From Celeribacter litoreus (GTDB lineage Bacteria > Pseudomonadota > Alphaproteobacteria > Rhodobacterales > Rhodobacteraceae), in the NCBI RefSeq assembly GCF_020165855.1, contig NZ_JAIUFY010000011.1, positions 1 to 64,000 on the forward strand: a stretch of 64,000 nucleotides of DNA. Direction: 5' to 3'. Below the pieces are notes generated by a model. The model was not told where the DNA came from. It worked only from the letters and a program-made list of their open reading frames with translations, and searched no databases. Position 1 is the stretch's first letter, and the number at the start of each line of letters is the position of its first letter. A program made the translations under genes and the position numbers. Below, in pieces: positions 1-8,871 of this stretch.

Positions 1-63
<63 letters not shown>

Positions 64-73
64 AAAATATTAG

Positions 74-109
74 AAATCCCCGTCGGATTACTCCGAAGGG
101 GATTTTTTG
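74..109 (+). terminator. Rho-independent terminator after tRNA-fMet
   Basis: AAATCCCC pairs with GGGGATTT and an inner TCGGA pairs with TCCGA around a short loop, followed by a run of six T. It lies 10 bases after the tRNA CCA end and should end that transcript (or the presumed rRNA operon). Confidence 0.85.
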
Positions 110-236
110 TTTTTAGCGTTTCTCTAGGCCCGATCTAGCGCGTTATTTTGAATGAATACCGCCGTCGATTGGGTGAGGCGCCGCCAGAAAATAAAGAAAT
201 GTTGTTATTGCGCCGTTTTATGTCAAGATAGGTCTA

Positions 237-1889
237 TTGAGGAGGAGCTATATCTCGAACTGGATGGGGGGTCCGGTGGAGCATGTTTGGCTAAGGCATA
301 TGGGCAGATTTATTCTCGCCCTCGCGCCGCTCGCATTTTGTATCGTATTTATCCGTGAGCTGTTCCCGGTACTGGATTTCAGCGCAAATGTGTTGAGTAT
401 TCTCGGCGCGATTCTTATGATCCACGCTGGGGTCCTTTCGCTGGCGTTGCTGGTCATAGGAAGACAAGCGCCAAGAAACTCACATGTGATCTTTCTCTTC
501 TTCCTTTTCCTTCTTATTTTGGCTGTTCCTTTTTCGTTCATGAAAGACGCCTTTGGGACACGCGATGTCGGTAGTTTGCTCATGACGATTAATGAGAACG
601 AACTCGGAGACATGGTCTCTGTTGGTTTTGACGGCTTCCAGTCCTTAATTTTCGACCATCTGCTCCGCGTGTGTCTGCTGACCCTCGGAGCGTGGCTTTT
701 GGTCCGATATATTTGGCATGGGGTGCCGACACTTGCTGTATGTTCAGCGTTGTTACTCTTGATGAGCCCGCTCCCTCAGTACTTTTTCCGCAGTATTTTC
801 CCTGACCCTGCTCACGCTCTGATCAAAACCGATGATGTGGTCGAGGGTCCGATTATTCTCGAACATCCTGTGAAAAAGAAAAATTTGGTCATCGTGTATT
901 TGGAGAGTGTCGAGCGAACCTATCGTGATTTGGATGCCACGGCTCAGGCGTTTCAAAGGCTTGCTGCGCTTGAAGACCGCGGGGTGTCCTTTCGAAACCT
1001 GGGACAGGCCTATGGTACGGGATTTACGGCCGGTGGATTGGTTGCGACGCAATGCGGCGTGCCGCTTTTGCCGCGTGGCGCGATTAGTGTCGCAAAGAAA
1101 ATACATGACAAGACCGATATCATACCTGCGGCAACGGATTTCCTGAGCGAGCTAACCTGTCTCGGGGATGTTTTGAGTGCTGACGGGTATAATGCGAGCT
1201 ACATCAATGGCTCGGATCTCGCCATATTTTCCAAGGGGGACTTTTTCCGGAGCCATGGCTATTCCCGCGTTATGGGGCTTACGTCCTATGATGGATGGGA
1301 AAGCGAGACGCGGAGAAATGTCTGGGGGATGGATGATGATCTATTGTTCGAGAGGGTCAGCCAGGAATTGGACTTTCTCGCGGAGCAGGGCGCACCCTTT
1401 CTGCTTTCGACCCTGACAATCGCGACACACGGCCCTGACGCATTTCTTGATCAAACCTGTCGGACAGTTCCGGAAGGGGAAAGCCGTATACCCGAAGCAA
1501 TTGCTTGCACCGTGGCTCATGTCGAGGCCCTGTTGGCGAAGATTGACGATCTCGGGATACAGCAAGACACGCTCGTGCTCCTAACATCAGACCATCTCGC
1601 GTTTCACAACACGTTGGCGGATCAGCTCCGGCAGGCGGAAAACAGACGAAATTTCTCGGTTGTCCTCGGTGCGGGGCAAGGCGAAATTTTGCGCTCGGGA
1701 AGCATGTTCGACATCTACCCGACGCTACTCGAACTCTTGGGATATCGCATTGAAAACGGACGTGCCGCGCTCGGCCAGTCCCTACTGTCCGAGGATTTAA
1801 CCTTTGCGGAGTCAGAGGGCCTAGACGTGCTGAACCGCGCGATCAAGAACAACAGCGAGCTACAGAGAACCATATGGTCCATGCGTTGA
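237..1889 (+). CDS. opgB: OpgB-like phosphoglycerol transferase (sulfatase superfamily)
   Basis: Probably transfers phosphoglycerol from membrane lipid to periplasmic glucans, as OpgB/MdoB does, with its catalytic domain outside the inner membrane. The N-terminal 185 residues hold about five hydrophobic segments (near 24-42, 53-75, 83-102, 145-162, 165-180). The alkaline-phosphatase-like domain follows, with LESVERTY at 222-229, closely like the ESLERTY signature of OpgB, then FTAGGLVATQCGVPL with the likely Thr nucleophile, a THGP metal-site histidine and TSDH near the C-terminus. At 550 residues it is shorter than enterobacterial OpgB. The start is uncertain: TTG 237, ATG 264 and ATG 300 are in frame, and the strong AGGAGGA at 240-246 is badly spaced for all three. 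It stands alone between the tRNA and the Tad locus. A related LtaS-type enzyme is the alternative. Confidence 0.75.
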   Translation: MRRSYISNWMGGPVEHVWLRHMGRFILALAPLAFCIVFIRELFPVLDFSANVLSILGAILMIHAGVLSLALLVIGRQAPRNSHVIFLFFLFLLILAVPFSFMKDAFGTRDVGSLLMTINENELGDMVSVGFDGFQSLIFDHLLRVCLLTLGAWLLVRYIWHGVPTLAVCSALLLLMSPLPQYFFRSIFPDPAHALIKTDDVVEGPIILEHPVKKKNLVIVYLESVERTYRDLDATAQAFQRLAALEDRGVSFRNLGQAYGTGFTAGGLVATQCGVPLLPRGAISVAKKIHDKTDIIPAATDFLSELTCLGDVLSADGYNASYINGSDLAIFSKGDFFRSHGYSRVMGLTSYDGWESETRRNVWGMDDDLLFERVSQELDFLAEQGAPFLLSTLTIATHGPDAFLDQTCRTVPEGESRIPEAIACTVAHVEALLAKIDDLGIQQDTLVLLTSDHLAFHNTLADQLRQAENRRNFSVVLGAGQGEILRSGSMFDIYPTLLELLGYRIENGRAALGQSLLSEDLTFAESEGLDVLNRAIKNNSELQRTIWSMR

Positions 1890-2055
1890 GAAGGGCCAGC
1901 CTGATGCGCGAAAGCCCCATATTGGGCACAAAATTCACGATTTAGGAACGAAAGTCGAAAAAAAGTGGATTGCAATCACGTAGCCGTTACTCTCAAGGTA
2001 AGATGTGAAATTGGAGTAAATGCCAGTGAACATAGTGGGGGCAAAGGGGGAGACC

Positions 2056-2559
2056 ATGAAAAAATATCTTTTGGTCGTCGGGTTTCTCGGACTTGTGGCG
2101 TGTGAAGGTAGCCCGTTTGATGACGGAGCTGGCTCGGTGTTCGATTCCGCGAACAGAAGCTATTATCGTGATGACGAGTCGTTGATCGCAGCGAAAGTTC
2201 AGTTCAACGAGGGGAATTACGGTCGCTCCTATTCGTTTTTCGACAAGGCGCTGGATGTGACACCGAATGACCCAGAGGCCCTTTTGGGCTATGCGGCATC
2301 AGCGGATATGCTGGGCAGGTTTGATAAGGCCGATGACGCCTATCGCAAACTGCGCCCGATTATCGGAAACACCCTGCAATATCATAACAACTATGGATAT
2401 TCGAACCTCTTGCGCGGCAACCTGACAGTTGCTCGCCAACACTTCCTTATTGCATATGAGATGGACCCGTCGAACGAATTCGCGGCCAATAATCTGGAGC
2501 TGTTGCGCAACTCGATCAATTATCCACGCAGGGCTCCCGGCGATCTAAACGGCATTTAA
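2056..2559 (+). CDS. tadD: TadD-like TPR lipoprotein of the Tad pilus locus
   Basis: A 167-residue lipoprotein. Its signal peptide ends in the lipobox LVAC with the lipidated Cys at 16. The rest is built of tetratricopeptide-type helix pairs (residues about 50-150, with NEGNYGRSYSFFDKAL and NDPEALLGYAA). TadD proteins of this kind support secretin assembly or pilus biogenesis at the outer membrane. I chose ATG 2056 because GGGGGAGA stands just before it and the signal peptide starts there; an upstream in-frame ATG at 2020 would bury the signal. It is the first gene of the Tad run, 13 bases before the prepilin peptidase. TadD is an assignment from architecture and position. Confidence 0.72.
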   Translation: MKKYLLVVGFLGLVACEGSPFDDGAGSVFDSANRSYYRDDESLIAAKVQFNEGNYGRSYSFFDKALDVTPNDPEALLGYAASADMLGRFDKADDAYRKLRPIIGNTLQYHNNYGYSNLLRGNLTVARQHFLIAYEMDPSNEFAANNLELLRNSINYPRRAPGDLNGI

Positions 2560-2572
2560 GAGACACGCGCGT

Positions 2573-3064
2573 GTGTCCGCTGTTGAGTTTCTCCAATATC
2601 TGTCTGCCTTCTCGATCATCGGGCTGCTGACCTATATTTGTATTCACGATTTCAGGCACCTGATCATTGAGAACTGGACAGTCGTCACCCTGTTTGGTCT
2701 CTATGTTATATGGGCAGGACTCGCCGGCTTTCCGTCCGTCTGGACAGATGTATTCATGGCGGCGCTGTTTTTTCTGCTGGCTTTTGTCATGTGGATATTC
2801 CGGGCCATGGGGGCGGGAGACGTAAAGCTCTACTTCGTTCTTGGGCTGCTGATGGGAATGGAATGGGCTGTGGTCTTTATCGCGTTGCTGCTCGTCTGTT
2901 CTGTTCTGTTTTGGGTCGGGCTCAGGTTGAGTGCTCGATACGAAAACAAGTCTAATTATGTTATTTCGCGGTTTCGCTTTTTCAGAGAAGAGGGCGTCTT
3001 GCCATATGGCGTCGTTTTGACCTTGTCTGCTGTTCCGGCCATCATAGGGCGGTTTTTCGGTTAA
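2573..3064 (+). CDS. tadV: Prepilin peptidase TadV/CpaA (A24 family)
   Basis: A 163-residue inner-membrane aspartic protease that trims the Flp pilin and the TadE/F pseudopilins. The two family aspartates are visible: D26 in the first helix region (CIHDFRH) and D83 in the GAGD motif (GAGDVKLYF at 80-88). Hydrophobic segments run through the whole length, as expected for a minimal peptidase without the N-methylase domain of PilD. GTG at 2573 is the only sensible start; it follows the TadD-like stop by 13 bases and has no strong ribosome site, which suggests coupling. Its substrates in this window carry the matching G-xxxx-E cleavage site. Confidence 0.88.
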   Translation: MSAVEFLQYLSAFSIIGLLTYICIHDFRHLIIENWTVVTLFGLYVIWAGLAGFPSVWTDVFMAALFFLLAFVMWIFRAMGAGDVKLYFVLGLLMGMEWAVVFIALLLVCSVLFWVGLRLSARYENKSNYVISRFRFFREEGVLPYGVVLTLSAVPAIIGRFFG

Positions 3065-3120
3065 TCTTGAGAAAATTTGCATTGTGAGAGAGGATTACTA
3101 AGGGAGACACAGGGGGGTGT

Positions 3121-4797
3121 GTGGCAATGGGACGCTTTTGGAAAGACAGACGTGGATTCGTTTTGGTGTTGTCTTTGTTGGCGCTGCCGATTTTCATCGG
3201 CTACGGTTTGATCATCATAGACATCGGGCGCGGCAACAATATCCACGCTGATTTGTCAGCTGCAGCGGATGCCGTTGCGTTGGCTGGTGCGGGAGAGCTC
3301 GATGGAGGTGTCGATGCTATCACCCGCGCTAAGACGGCCATGGGGGCACTAACCAATACGGTCAGTATGATTGGCAAGAGCGGTCCCGATATGGAGATCC
3401 GGCTCGTTTACGAAGATGAAGCGGGCAATGAGTTCACGGTGGTCTTTTTGGAAGACATACCGGTGCGGGACGAAGACCCGATCGATTTCGATTATGCGAC
3501 CAGTGACCCGGCGAAGGCAAAGTTCGTGTGGGTTAAGGCCCAGTCAAAGGACCTCATCACGGCTTTCCTTAACCCGATCACGGGGCGCAGTGAGCGCGTG
3601 TCGATAAGTGCAGTGGCCGTCGCTCAGGCAAAATCAGCCACCTGTAATATCCCGCCGCTCTATATTTGCAACCCGTTCGAATATGACTCCACGGGGACTT
3701 ATGTGGGCGACCAGTTGCAAACGAGTTTCGCCAATGGCGACCTGCATGGTCGGGTGGTCAAGCTTCACCCGAAGGGCTCTTCGACAGCAGCGCCCGGCAA
3801 TTTCGGGTTCTTGTCGATTGACGGGAGTTCAAGCGCGGATGCCATTCGCGATTTCTTCGCGGGCGCAACCGTTCCAAAGTGTTTTGCATCGGACAATGTC
3901 CAGACAAAGCCGGGTGCAGCAAGCTCGATTTCTCAGGGTGTGAACACGCGTTTCGACATGTACGAAGGCCCATTCAGCAATTGGAACAATGATACCGGAC
4001 AGTTTGTTATTGCTCCGGCTGAAAATGTCCGCAAAGGCATTAAACCCAAGGTGAACGGAGCCAATATCGATGATTGCGTGCGCCCGAACCCATCTACGGC
4101 GTCTCCGAACGGGACGCCGGGGGACGATCATATCAACGACTTGATCGCCGGGTGGGACGCGAATGGCACTGACGATTTGGTCTATGGTCTCCCGGACAAC
4201 GATACGATGTCTGCGCCGGGGACATTGGTGTCAGGGGCCGCGATCGGCACAGGTGATTGGCCGATTGAGGAGTATCTCATAGAAAATTTCGATCTCGGAG
4301 TAGATGCTGCTGCTGAGGCTGATGCCGCTGCGGCCCTCAAAGCATCTATCCCGAATGCGTTTAGCGGCGCACCCACCACGCTTGGAGCGTCTCATGCGTC
4401 CCGTTACGAAGTATATCGTTGGGAGTTGGATGCTGGTGTCGTCGATGTTGCTGACCGCCACCCAGGCGACAGTGCGACGGGCGGGGATGAAAGCGAGAGC
4501 GGAGCACCCCTGTGCGGGCTTGAGGACAAGCCAAAGGCGATCAATCCGATCGCTGAACCCGATCGTCGATTGATGGTGGCTGCGATCATCGACTGTGGAG
4601 AGCAGGCTGCGGAGGGTGGCGGCACGAACACCTACGAGGTCAACAGCTATGCGAGCATCTTCTTGGTTCGTCCGATGACAGAAAGTGCACCGGGTGTGGA
4701 TGCGACCATTGATGTCGAAATTGTCGATATCACTGGATACGGGGGGAACGGAACGCTGGATAATTTCATCCGCAAAGAGGCGATCCTTGTGCGGTGA
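3121..4797 (+). CDS. tadG: TadG-like pilus assembly protein
   Basis: A 558-residue protein with a short basic start, one hydrophobic segment at about 12-36 and a typical TadG N-terminal stretch (DRRGFVLVLSLLALP, then SAAADAVALAGAGELDG). The remainder is predicted extracytoplasmic, rich in Asp, Gly and Cys. TadG proteins help anchor or assemble the Tad apparatus in the envelope. Unlike the two TadE/F genes downstream it lacks the Glu at position +5 after the conserved Gly, so it is probably not processed as a pseudopilin. The start may be GTG 3121 or ATG 3127; a GGGGGG run lies just upstream of both. It ends the first Tad gene block, being separated from flp by 349 bases. Confidence 0.82.
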   Translation: MAMGRFWKDRRGFVLVLSLLALPIFIGYGLIIIDIGRGNNIHADLSAAADAVALAGAGELDGGVDAITRAKTAMGALTNTVSMIGKSGPDMEIRLVYEDEAGNEFTVVFLEDIPVRDEDPIDFDYATSDPAKAKFVWVKAQSKDLITAFLNPITGRSERVSISAVAVAQAKSATCNIPPLYICNPFEYDSTGTYVGDQLQTSFANGDLHGRVVKLHPKGSSTAAPGNFGFLSIDGSSSADAIRDFFAGATVPKCFASDNVQTKPGAASSISQGVNTRFDMYEGPFSNWNNDTGQFVIAPAENVRKGIKPKVNGANIDDCVRPNPSTASPNGTPGDDHINDLIAGWDANGTDDLVYGLPDNDTMSAPGTLVSGAAIGTGDWPIEEYLIENFDLGVDAAAEADAAAALKASIPNAFSGAPTTLGASHASRYEVYRWELDAGVVDVADRHPGDSATGGDESESGAPLCGLEDKPKAINPIAEPDRRLMVAAIIDCGEQAAEGGGTNTYEVNSYASIFLVRPMTESAPGVDATIDVEIVDITGYGGNGTLDNFIRKEAILVR

Positions 4798-5146
4798 GAC
4801 GGCGAATCAATGAGTCGTAAACCGTTCCTGATATCTCGGATTCGGGGCATTAACAACTCGCAAACCCACGTCAGCTTCTGAATAAAACGTAAATATGTTG
4901 CAAAAATAGCAACATATTTACGTTTTTGAGGGTATTTGGGTTAGGTTTGGGGCGTAATGCGCGCGAAAGTAAGACAAAAATTTGACAGAGGAGTTTTGGA
5001 GGCTCATGGTTATCACATGGAGTTGATAAAACTCTTATTCGTGGGGGGAATCACGAACATCTAGACGCACGTACTTTAGGAGGCTCGCTTCAGGGCGTCT
5101 GAACCTGTGTCTGTTGTGTCGCTGATTGAAAAGTGGAGGAGACTAA
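4798..5146 (+). promoter_or_regulatory. 349-bp flp leader and promoter region
   Basis: There is no gene here. The region contains the long perfect hairpin at 4884-4926 (listed separately), then about 200 bases of mixed composition leading to the Flp pilin. Two copies of a GGAGGCTC word occur near 4998 and 5079, and a small GAGTT/AACTC hairpin lies near 5022. I could not recognise convincing sigma-70 or sigma-54 boxes. The separation suggests that the abundant pilin is made from its own promoter. Confidence 0.5.
4884..4926 (+). terminator. Perfect 18-bp AT-rich hairpin between tadG and flp
   Basis: Bases 4884-4901 and 4909-4926 are exact reverse complements around a seven-base loop AAAAATA, and the stem ends in T residues. 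It could be a bidirectional terminator isolating flp from tadG transcripts. Its AT-rich stem is weaker per base pair than the GC stems used elsewhere in this window, so a protein-binding or attenuator role is also possible. Confidence 0.6.
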
Positions 5147-5356
5147 ATGTTCGACTTTATTACTAAACTTGTTGTGCGCCTTCGGACCGAAGAGGACGGT
5201 CTCGCGTTGACGGAATATCTCATCTTGCTCGGTCTGCTGACCGTCGTGGTGATCGGGGCCGTTATCGCATTTGGCGAAAGCCTCGGGATCGCGTGGCAAG
5301 GTTGGGCGGACTGGATCAAAGGGCTTGAGGACAACGCGCCGTCCGGATCGATCTGA
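5147..5356 (+). CDS. flp: Flp-family type IVb pilin
   Basis: A 69-residue prepilin, the main subunit of the Tad pilus. A short leader ends at Gly18, followed by LALTEY, so the mature protein has Glu at +5 and Tyr at +6, the Flp signature. The hydrophobic helix continues to about residue 43 and a short Gly/Trp-rich tail follows. GGAGGAG lies seven bases before the ATG, the strongest ribosome site in this locus and fitting for a major subunit. The TadV peptidase encoded at 2573 should cut it. A strong hairpin follows the gene. Confidence 0.95.
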   Translation: MFDFITKLVVRLRTEEDGLALTEYLILLGLLTVVVIGAVIAFGESLGIAWQGWADWIKGLEDNAPSGSI

Positions 5357-5402
5357 TGATCACAAAAAAGGCGTAGTTTGCTGCGATCCTTTTAAAAAAC
5401 AA

Positions 5403-5428
5403 GCGCGCACCGTTTTGGCGGTGCGCGC
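5403..5428 (+). terminator. GC-rich hairpin after flp
   Basis: GCGCGCACCG at 5403-5412 pairs exactly with 5419-5428 around TTTTGG. No T run follows, so it is more likely a partial terminator or 3' stabilising stem that keeps pilin mRNA in excess over the downstream assembly genes. Confidence 0.7.
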
Positions 5429-5527
5429 ACCCAACGGGAGAAAATTACGCGGCGAGTGGCTGTCGCGACAAAGTCAGTCAAAGCATTTCATTGATTTTGA
5501 CTGGCGCCCTGAGGCGGGAGGAGAGAG

Positions 5528-6613
5528 ATGCGGTTTACGACAGCGGTCAGCTTTCTTATTGCAGCGATTTTGGCGATCGGCGCCGTTTTTGGCGCACAAA
5601 GATGGCTGAGCTCGGAACGTTTGCAGATTCAATCTGATGTTCAGCGCGAGCTGGAAGAGCGGCGCGACGTTCAGGCCCCCATGGCGACAATTGTCGTCGC
5701 GGATAAGGCCATTTCTTTCGGGGAAAAGATTGAGCCGAATATTCTTCGCGAGATCGAATGGAGCAGTGATGTCTTTCCAGAAGGCGCATTTACGACAATT
5801 TCCGACGTCGTTGTCGGCAATGATGCCGACCAACAGCGTTTTGCGCTGACGCAGATCGCGTTTGGCGAACCGATACTCGCAACAAAGATCACAATCCCGG
5901 GGCAGCGTGCGAAACTTTCCGCAGCTTTGTCCCCAGGACTGAAAGCGGTTTCGATCCGCGTCAATGACGTGCTTGGCGTGGCTGGTTTTGTTTTGCCGGG
6001 CGACCGGGTGGACGTCATGATTACCCGCGGTCGGGGCGGGTCTACTTATGTCGACGTGTTACTGCAGGGCGTACGGGTTATCGCGATTGATCAGCTCGCA
6101 GACGACAGCCGTGACAAGCCGAGCGTCGTGCGCACGGTCACCTTTGAGGTGAGCACGGCAGAAGCTCAGAAACTCGTACTTGGTGCGAATGTTGGGACGT
6201 TGTCCCTTGCGCTACGCAATGCAGGTTCGGGTGATTTTGAACGCATCGAGCGCATTACGACTGCGGATCTCGATGATGATGATGTCGCTGATGATCTGAT
6301 GGTCGCTGCTGCGAACGCGCAAACGACTGCGCAAACTGAGCGTTTGAACCGTCTGGAAGCACAGCTGGCTGCACTTGCTGAACAACGCGAGGAGCAGGAA
6401 GAAACTCTTCCAATTCAAGCAGAAGCTGCTCCGGTTTCGGTTTTGCTCCCATTCGAGACAAAGACGAGTGTCGGGGTCATTCGCAACGGATCCAGAAAAG
6501 AATACAAGGTTCTGAAAGTCGTTCCCATCGTGAGCGAAGGTGACAGAGCCACAAATGACGATATAGTCGAAGTAGTTGGGACTAGCGCGAACGCTGAAAT
6601 CGAAGCAGAATAA
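5528..6613 (+). CDS. cpaB: CpaB/RcpC, Tad pilus assembly protein with SAF domain
   Basis: A 361-residue periplasmic protein anchored by one N-terminal hydrophobic segment (about 5-25). An SAF domain follows at about 50-115 (ATIVVADKAISFGEKI), then the RcpC/CpaB beta-rich domain (LSPGLKAVSIRVNDVLGVAGF with FVLPGDRVDVM). The C-terminal third contains a Gln/Glu-rich, probably coiled-coil stretch near 258-285 and ends in an acidic tail. CpaB proteins stabilise or gate the secretin. GGAGGAGAG sits directly before the ATG. It starts the main Tad assembly operon after the flp hairpin and lies 55 bases before the secretin gene. Confidence 0.9.
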   Translation: MRFTTAVSFLIAAILAIGAVFGAQRWLSSERLQIQSDVQRELEERRDVQAPMATIVVADKAISFGEKIEPNILREIEWSSDVFPEGAFTTISDVVVGNDADQQRFALTQIAFGEPILATKITIPGQRAKLSAALSPGLKAVSIRVNDVLGVAGFVLPGDRVDVMITRGRGGSTYVDVLLQGVRVIAIDQLADDSRDKPSVVRTVTFEVSTAEAQKLVLGANVGTLSLALRNAGSGDFERIERITTADLDDDDVADDLMVAAANAQTTAQTERLNRLEAQLAALAEQREEQEETLPIQAEAAPVSVLLPFETKTSVGVIRNGSRKEYKVLKVVPIVSEGDRATNDDIVEVVGTSANAEIEAE

Positions 6614-6668
6614 CATAAAGCGTTTCCGCTAGATGATAATTAGGAATGCAAGGGGCAAAAGGCAGTCA

Positions 6669-8102
6669 ATGAAACAGAGCTTGTACGAGCAGATCTCAGG
6701 GTTGGGGCGAAAACTCCTACTCGCAGTATTTTTCGCGCTTCCGGCCACAACGCTGGTCGCAGAGACACAGACGATCACAATTGCGGACGGGACCTTCAGT
6801 ACGATCGAACTCGCGTCCGGGCGCACTTTGAATGTGCAAACAGATAAGCCGTTTAAGGACATTCTGATCGGGAACACCGACATCCTCGATGTATTCCCGC
6901 TCACGGAAACCTCGCTTTATATTCAGAGTAAGCGTAACGGCGCGACGAACATCTCGTTGTATGACGAACAAAAGAGATTGTTGGAGGTCATCGACGTAAA
7001 TGTTCGCGCCGACTATTCCGATCTCGCGATGTCGATCCGGCAGGCGGTTCCTTCTGCGCGCGTGAACGTGGCGAACGTGAACAATCGGATTCGGCTGTCG
7101 GGCGATGTGAAGAACGCTGTCGATGTAAATCGCATCTTGCAGATCGCCAGCCAATACTCTGAAGAGCCGGTCATCAACGCGATGCGTGTGCAAGATCAAC
7201 AGCAGGTCGAATTGGACGTGCGCATCATTGAGGTTGCGCGCAATTCCGGACGGTCTCTTGGTGTCAATTTGACTGGCTACTACCCGGATGGTGCCGTCGA
7301 TTCATCGGGCAACCCGATTGATGATGTGCGCTTCACGACTGGGGCGGCCTCTAGCCAGGTGCCCTTCGGCGTGGCGGTCGGCGAATTGCTTGAGGTCTCC
7401 GGGATGCAGGTGGATTTCCTGATTAACGCTCTTGAAGGCAATGGTCTCGCACGGCGTCTGGCAAACCCGAAGTTGGTGGCGACCAGCGGGGTCGAAGCGA
7501 ATTTTGTTGTTGGCGGTGAAGTTCCGATCTCGGTCTTTAACTCGGACAGCGATGTCTACGAAACGACCTACCGTGAATTCGGTGTCCGTCTTAATTTCCT
7601 GCCCGAAGTCCTCGATGAGGAACTGATCCGTCTGCGGATCACACCCGAGGTCAGCGATATTGACGCCTCTATCGACGTGAACGGCCAACCTGGCTTCATC
7701 ACGCGTCGTGCGGATACGACCGTATCGCTTAGAAGCGGCCAGAGCTTCGCGATTGCCGGTTTGCTTCAGGCCAATAACGAACGCAGCATCAACCAAGTTC
7801 CGTGGTTGGGAGAGGTCCCGATCCTTGGTGCGTTGTTTAAATCGACGGCTTTCCAGAAACGCGAAACGGATCTGGTGATCCTTGTGACTCCTCGGATCGT
7901 GCGGCCTGCGCGGCCTGGTGAACCTCTCGCCACGCCGCTCGACGGGACCCGCTCTTCGAATGACGTCGAATTGTTCCTGTTGGGAATGCTTGAAGTGGAT
8001 AAGAAAACAATCCGTGGGTTCCGCGATGGTGTCGGTATCAACGGAGTTTATGGCCATATTATTGATCTGGAGTTTGAAGATGGCGTTATCGCTAAAAAAT
8101 AA
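6669..8102 (+). CDS. cpaC: CpaC/RcpA secretin of the Tad pilus
   Basis: A 477-residue outer-membrane secretin that forms the pilus exit channel. It has a signal peptide ending near VAE at about 32, an N-terminal pilus-formation domain (about 35-105), a BON-like domain (about 105-165) and the secretin core, with NPKLVATSGVEANFVVGGEVPI and LNFLPEVLDEELIRLRITPEV. I chose ATG 6669 (MKQSLYEQ) over the in-frame ATG at 6633 because it starts the signal peptide and has an AAAGG sequence upstream. The last 23 bases overlap the small lipoprotein gene that follows. Confidence 0.92.
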   Translation: MKQSLYEQISGLGRKLLLAVFFALPATTLVAETQTITIADGTFSTIELASGRTLNVQTDKPFKDILIGNTDILDVFPLTETSLYIQSKRNGATNISLYDEQKRLLEVIDVNVRADYSDLAMSIRQAVPSARVNVANVNNRIRLSGDVKNAVDVNRILQIASQYSEEPVINAMRVQDQQQVELDVRIIEVARNSGRSLGVNLTGYYPDGAVDSSGNPIDDVRFTTGAASSQVPFGVAVGELLEVSGMQVDFLINALEGNGLARRLANPKLVATSGVEANFVVGGEVPISVFNSDSDVYETTYREFGVRLNFLPEVLDEELIRLRITPEVSDIDASIDVNGQPGFITRRADTTVSLRSGQSFAIAGLLQANNERSINQVPWLGEVPILGALFKSTAFQKRETDLVILVTPRIVRPARPGEPLATPLDGTRSSNDVELFLLGMLEVDKKTIRGFRDGVGINGVYGHIIDLEFEDGVIAKK

Positions 8103-8277
8103 GCCGTTTCTGCTCGGGCTGGTGTTTGTGGCATCCCTATCCGGGTGTTCTACGCAATACGCGAACAATTGGGACCGTGTTTCGGCGCGCGCCGGGAACG
8201 CGATGGACGCAAACACGGCCATTATGGAAGTGGTTCCAAGCCACACAGACAACACATCAACAAATGTCGGTGGGTAA
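8080..8277 (+). CDS. Small Tad-locus lipoprotein overlapping the secretin gene
   Basis: A 65-residue reading frame starts at ATG 8080 inside the end of cpaC in another frame. A GGAG lies about nine bases upstream. The product begins MALSLKNKPFLLGLVFVASL and has the lipobox LSGC (Cys21), then a short mature part of 45 residues. Small lipoproteins in this position are common in Tad loci and may act as secretin pilotins (RcpB-like); that role is inferred from position and the lipobox only. The gene shows the signal peptide and lipobox clearly, so I regard it as real despite its length. Confidence 0.78.
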   Translation: MALSLKNKPFLLGLVFVASLSGCSTQYANNWDRVSARAGNAMDANTAIMEVVPSHTDNTSTNVGG

Positions 8278-8370
8278 CCACCGCATTTAGGGGGCTTGTG
8301 GATTACGAGTAAGATGGAGACGCGTGACACCGACTAGAGGTTAGGGAGATTTTTTAGGGGGGCTTAAGAC

Positions 8371-8871
8371 ATGTGGAGGAGGGTGCGACACGGCTTTTGG
8401 CGGAATGACGATGGTGCCATTCTGGTTGAAACGCTTGTTGCAATGCCGGTTCTTGCACTGCTTACATTTGGCATTCTCGAATTCGGCAATTTGATGTGGC
8501 AGCGTCAGCAACTTCAGAGCGGAGTGCGAGACGCTGCGCGTTACTGGTCAAAATGCCGTCACACGGTGAGCCCCACTGCATTTGACAACTGCGATGCAAC
8601 GACAGCGCGGAACATAGCCTTCCACGGGCGCCCGGATGGCTCCGGAGCGTTGCGCGTGCCTGGCTGGGATGAGCCGTCGGAGTTGACGCTTTGGCCAGCG
8701 GAGGCTGGTCTGAACCCCACACCTGGACTTCAGGATTATGTTCAGGTCGAGGGGCGTTTCGAATATCAGGGATCGCCGTTTTTCCAAGCCGTCTTTTGCC
8801 CGCGGCGTGAGGATGTATGCGTGCCGATCGAGATCGGATACTGGGCAACGATGCGATACTACGGATGGTAA
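8371..8871 (+). CDS. tadE: TadE-like pseudopilin
   Basis: A 166-residue minor pseudopilin. After a basic leader, Gly15 is followed by AILVE, giving Glu at +5 of the mature protein, the site cut by TadV. The hydrophobic helix (about 16-40, LVAMPVLALLTFGILEFGNL) is typical of the TadE family; the rest is an exported domain with four Cys. A purine-rich AGGGGGG lies about 10 bases before the ATG. Its last seven bases overlap the start of the next gene, so the two products are probably made in fixed ratio. Confidence 0.88.
   Translation: MWRRVRHGFWRNDDGAILVETLVAMPVLALLTFGILEFGNLMWQRQQLQSGVRDAARYWSKCRHTVSPTAFDNCDATTARNIAFHGRPDGSGALRVPGWDEPSELTLWPAEAGLNPTPGLQDYVQVEGRFEYQGSPFFQAVFCPRREDVCVPIEIGYWATMRYYGW

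Noticed and set aside
152-358. Short plus-strand frame before and inside the OpgB-like gene
   Set aside because: No ribosome site or domain, and it overlaps a gene with clear motifs.
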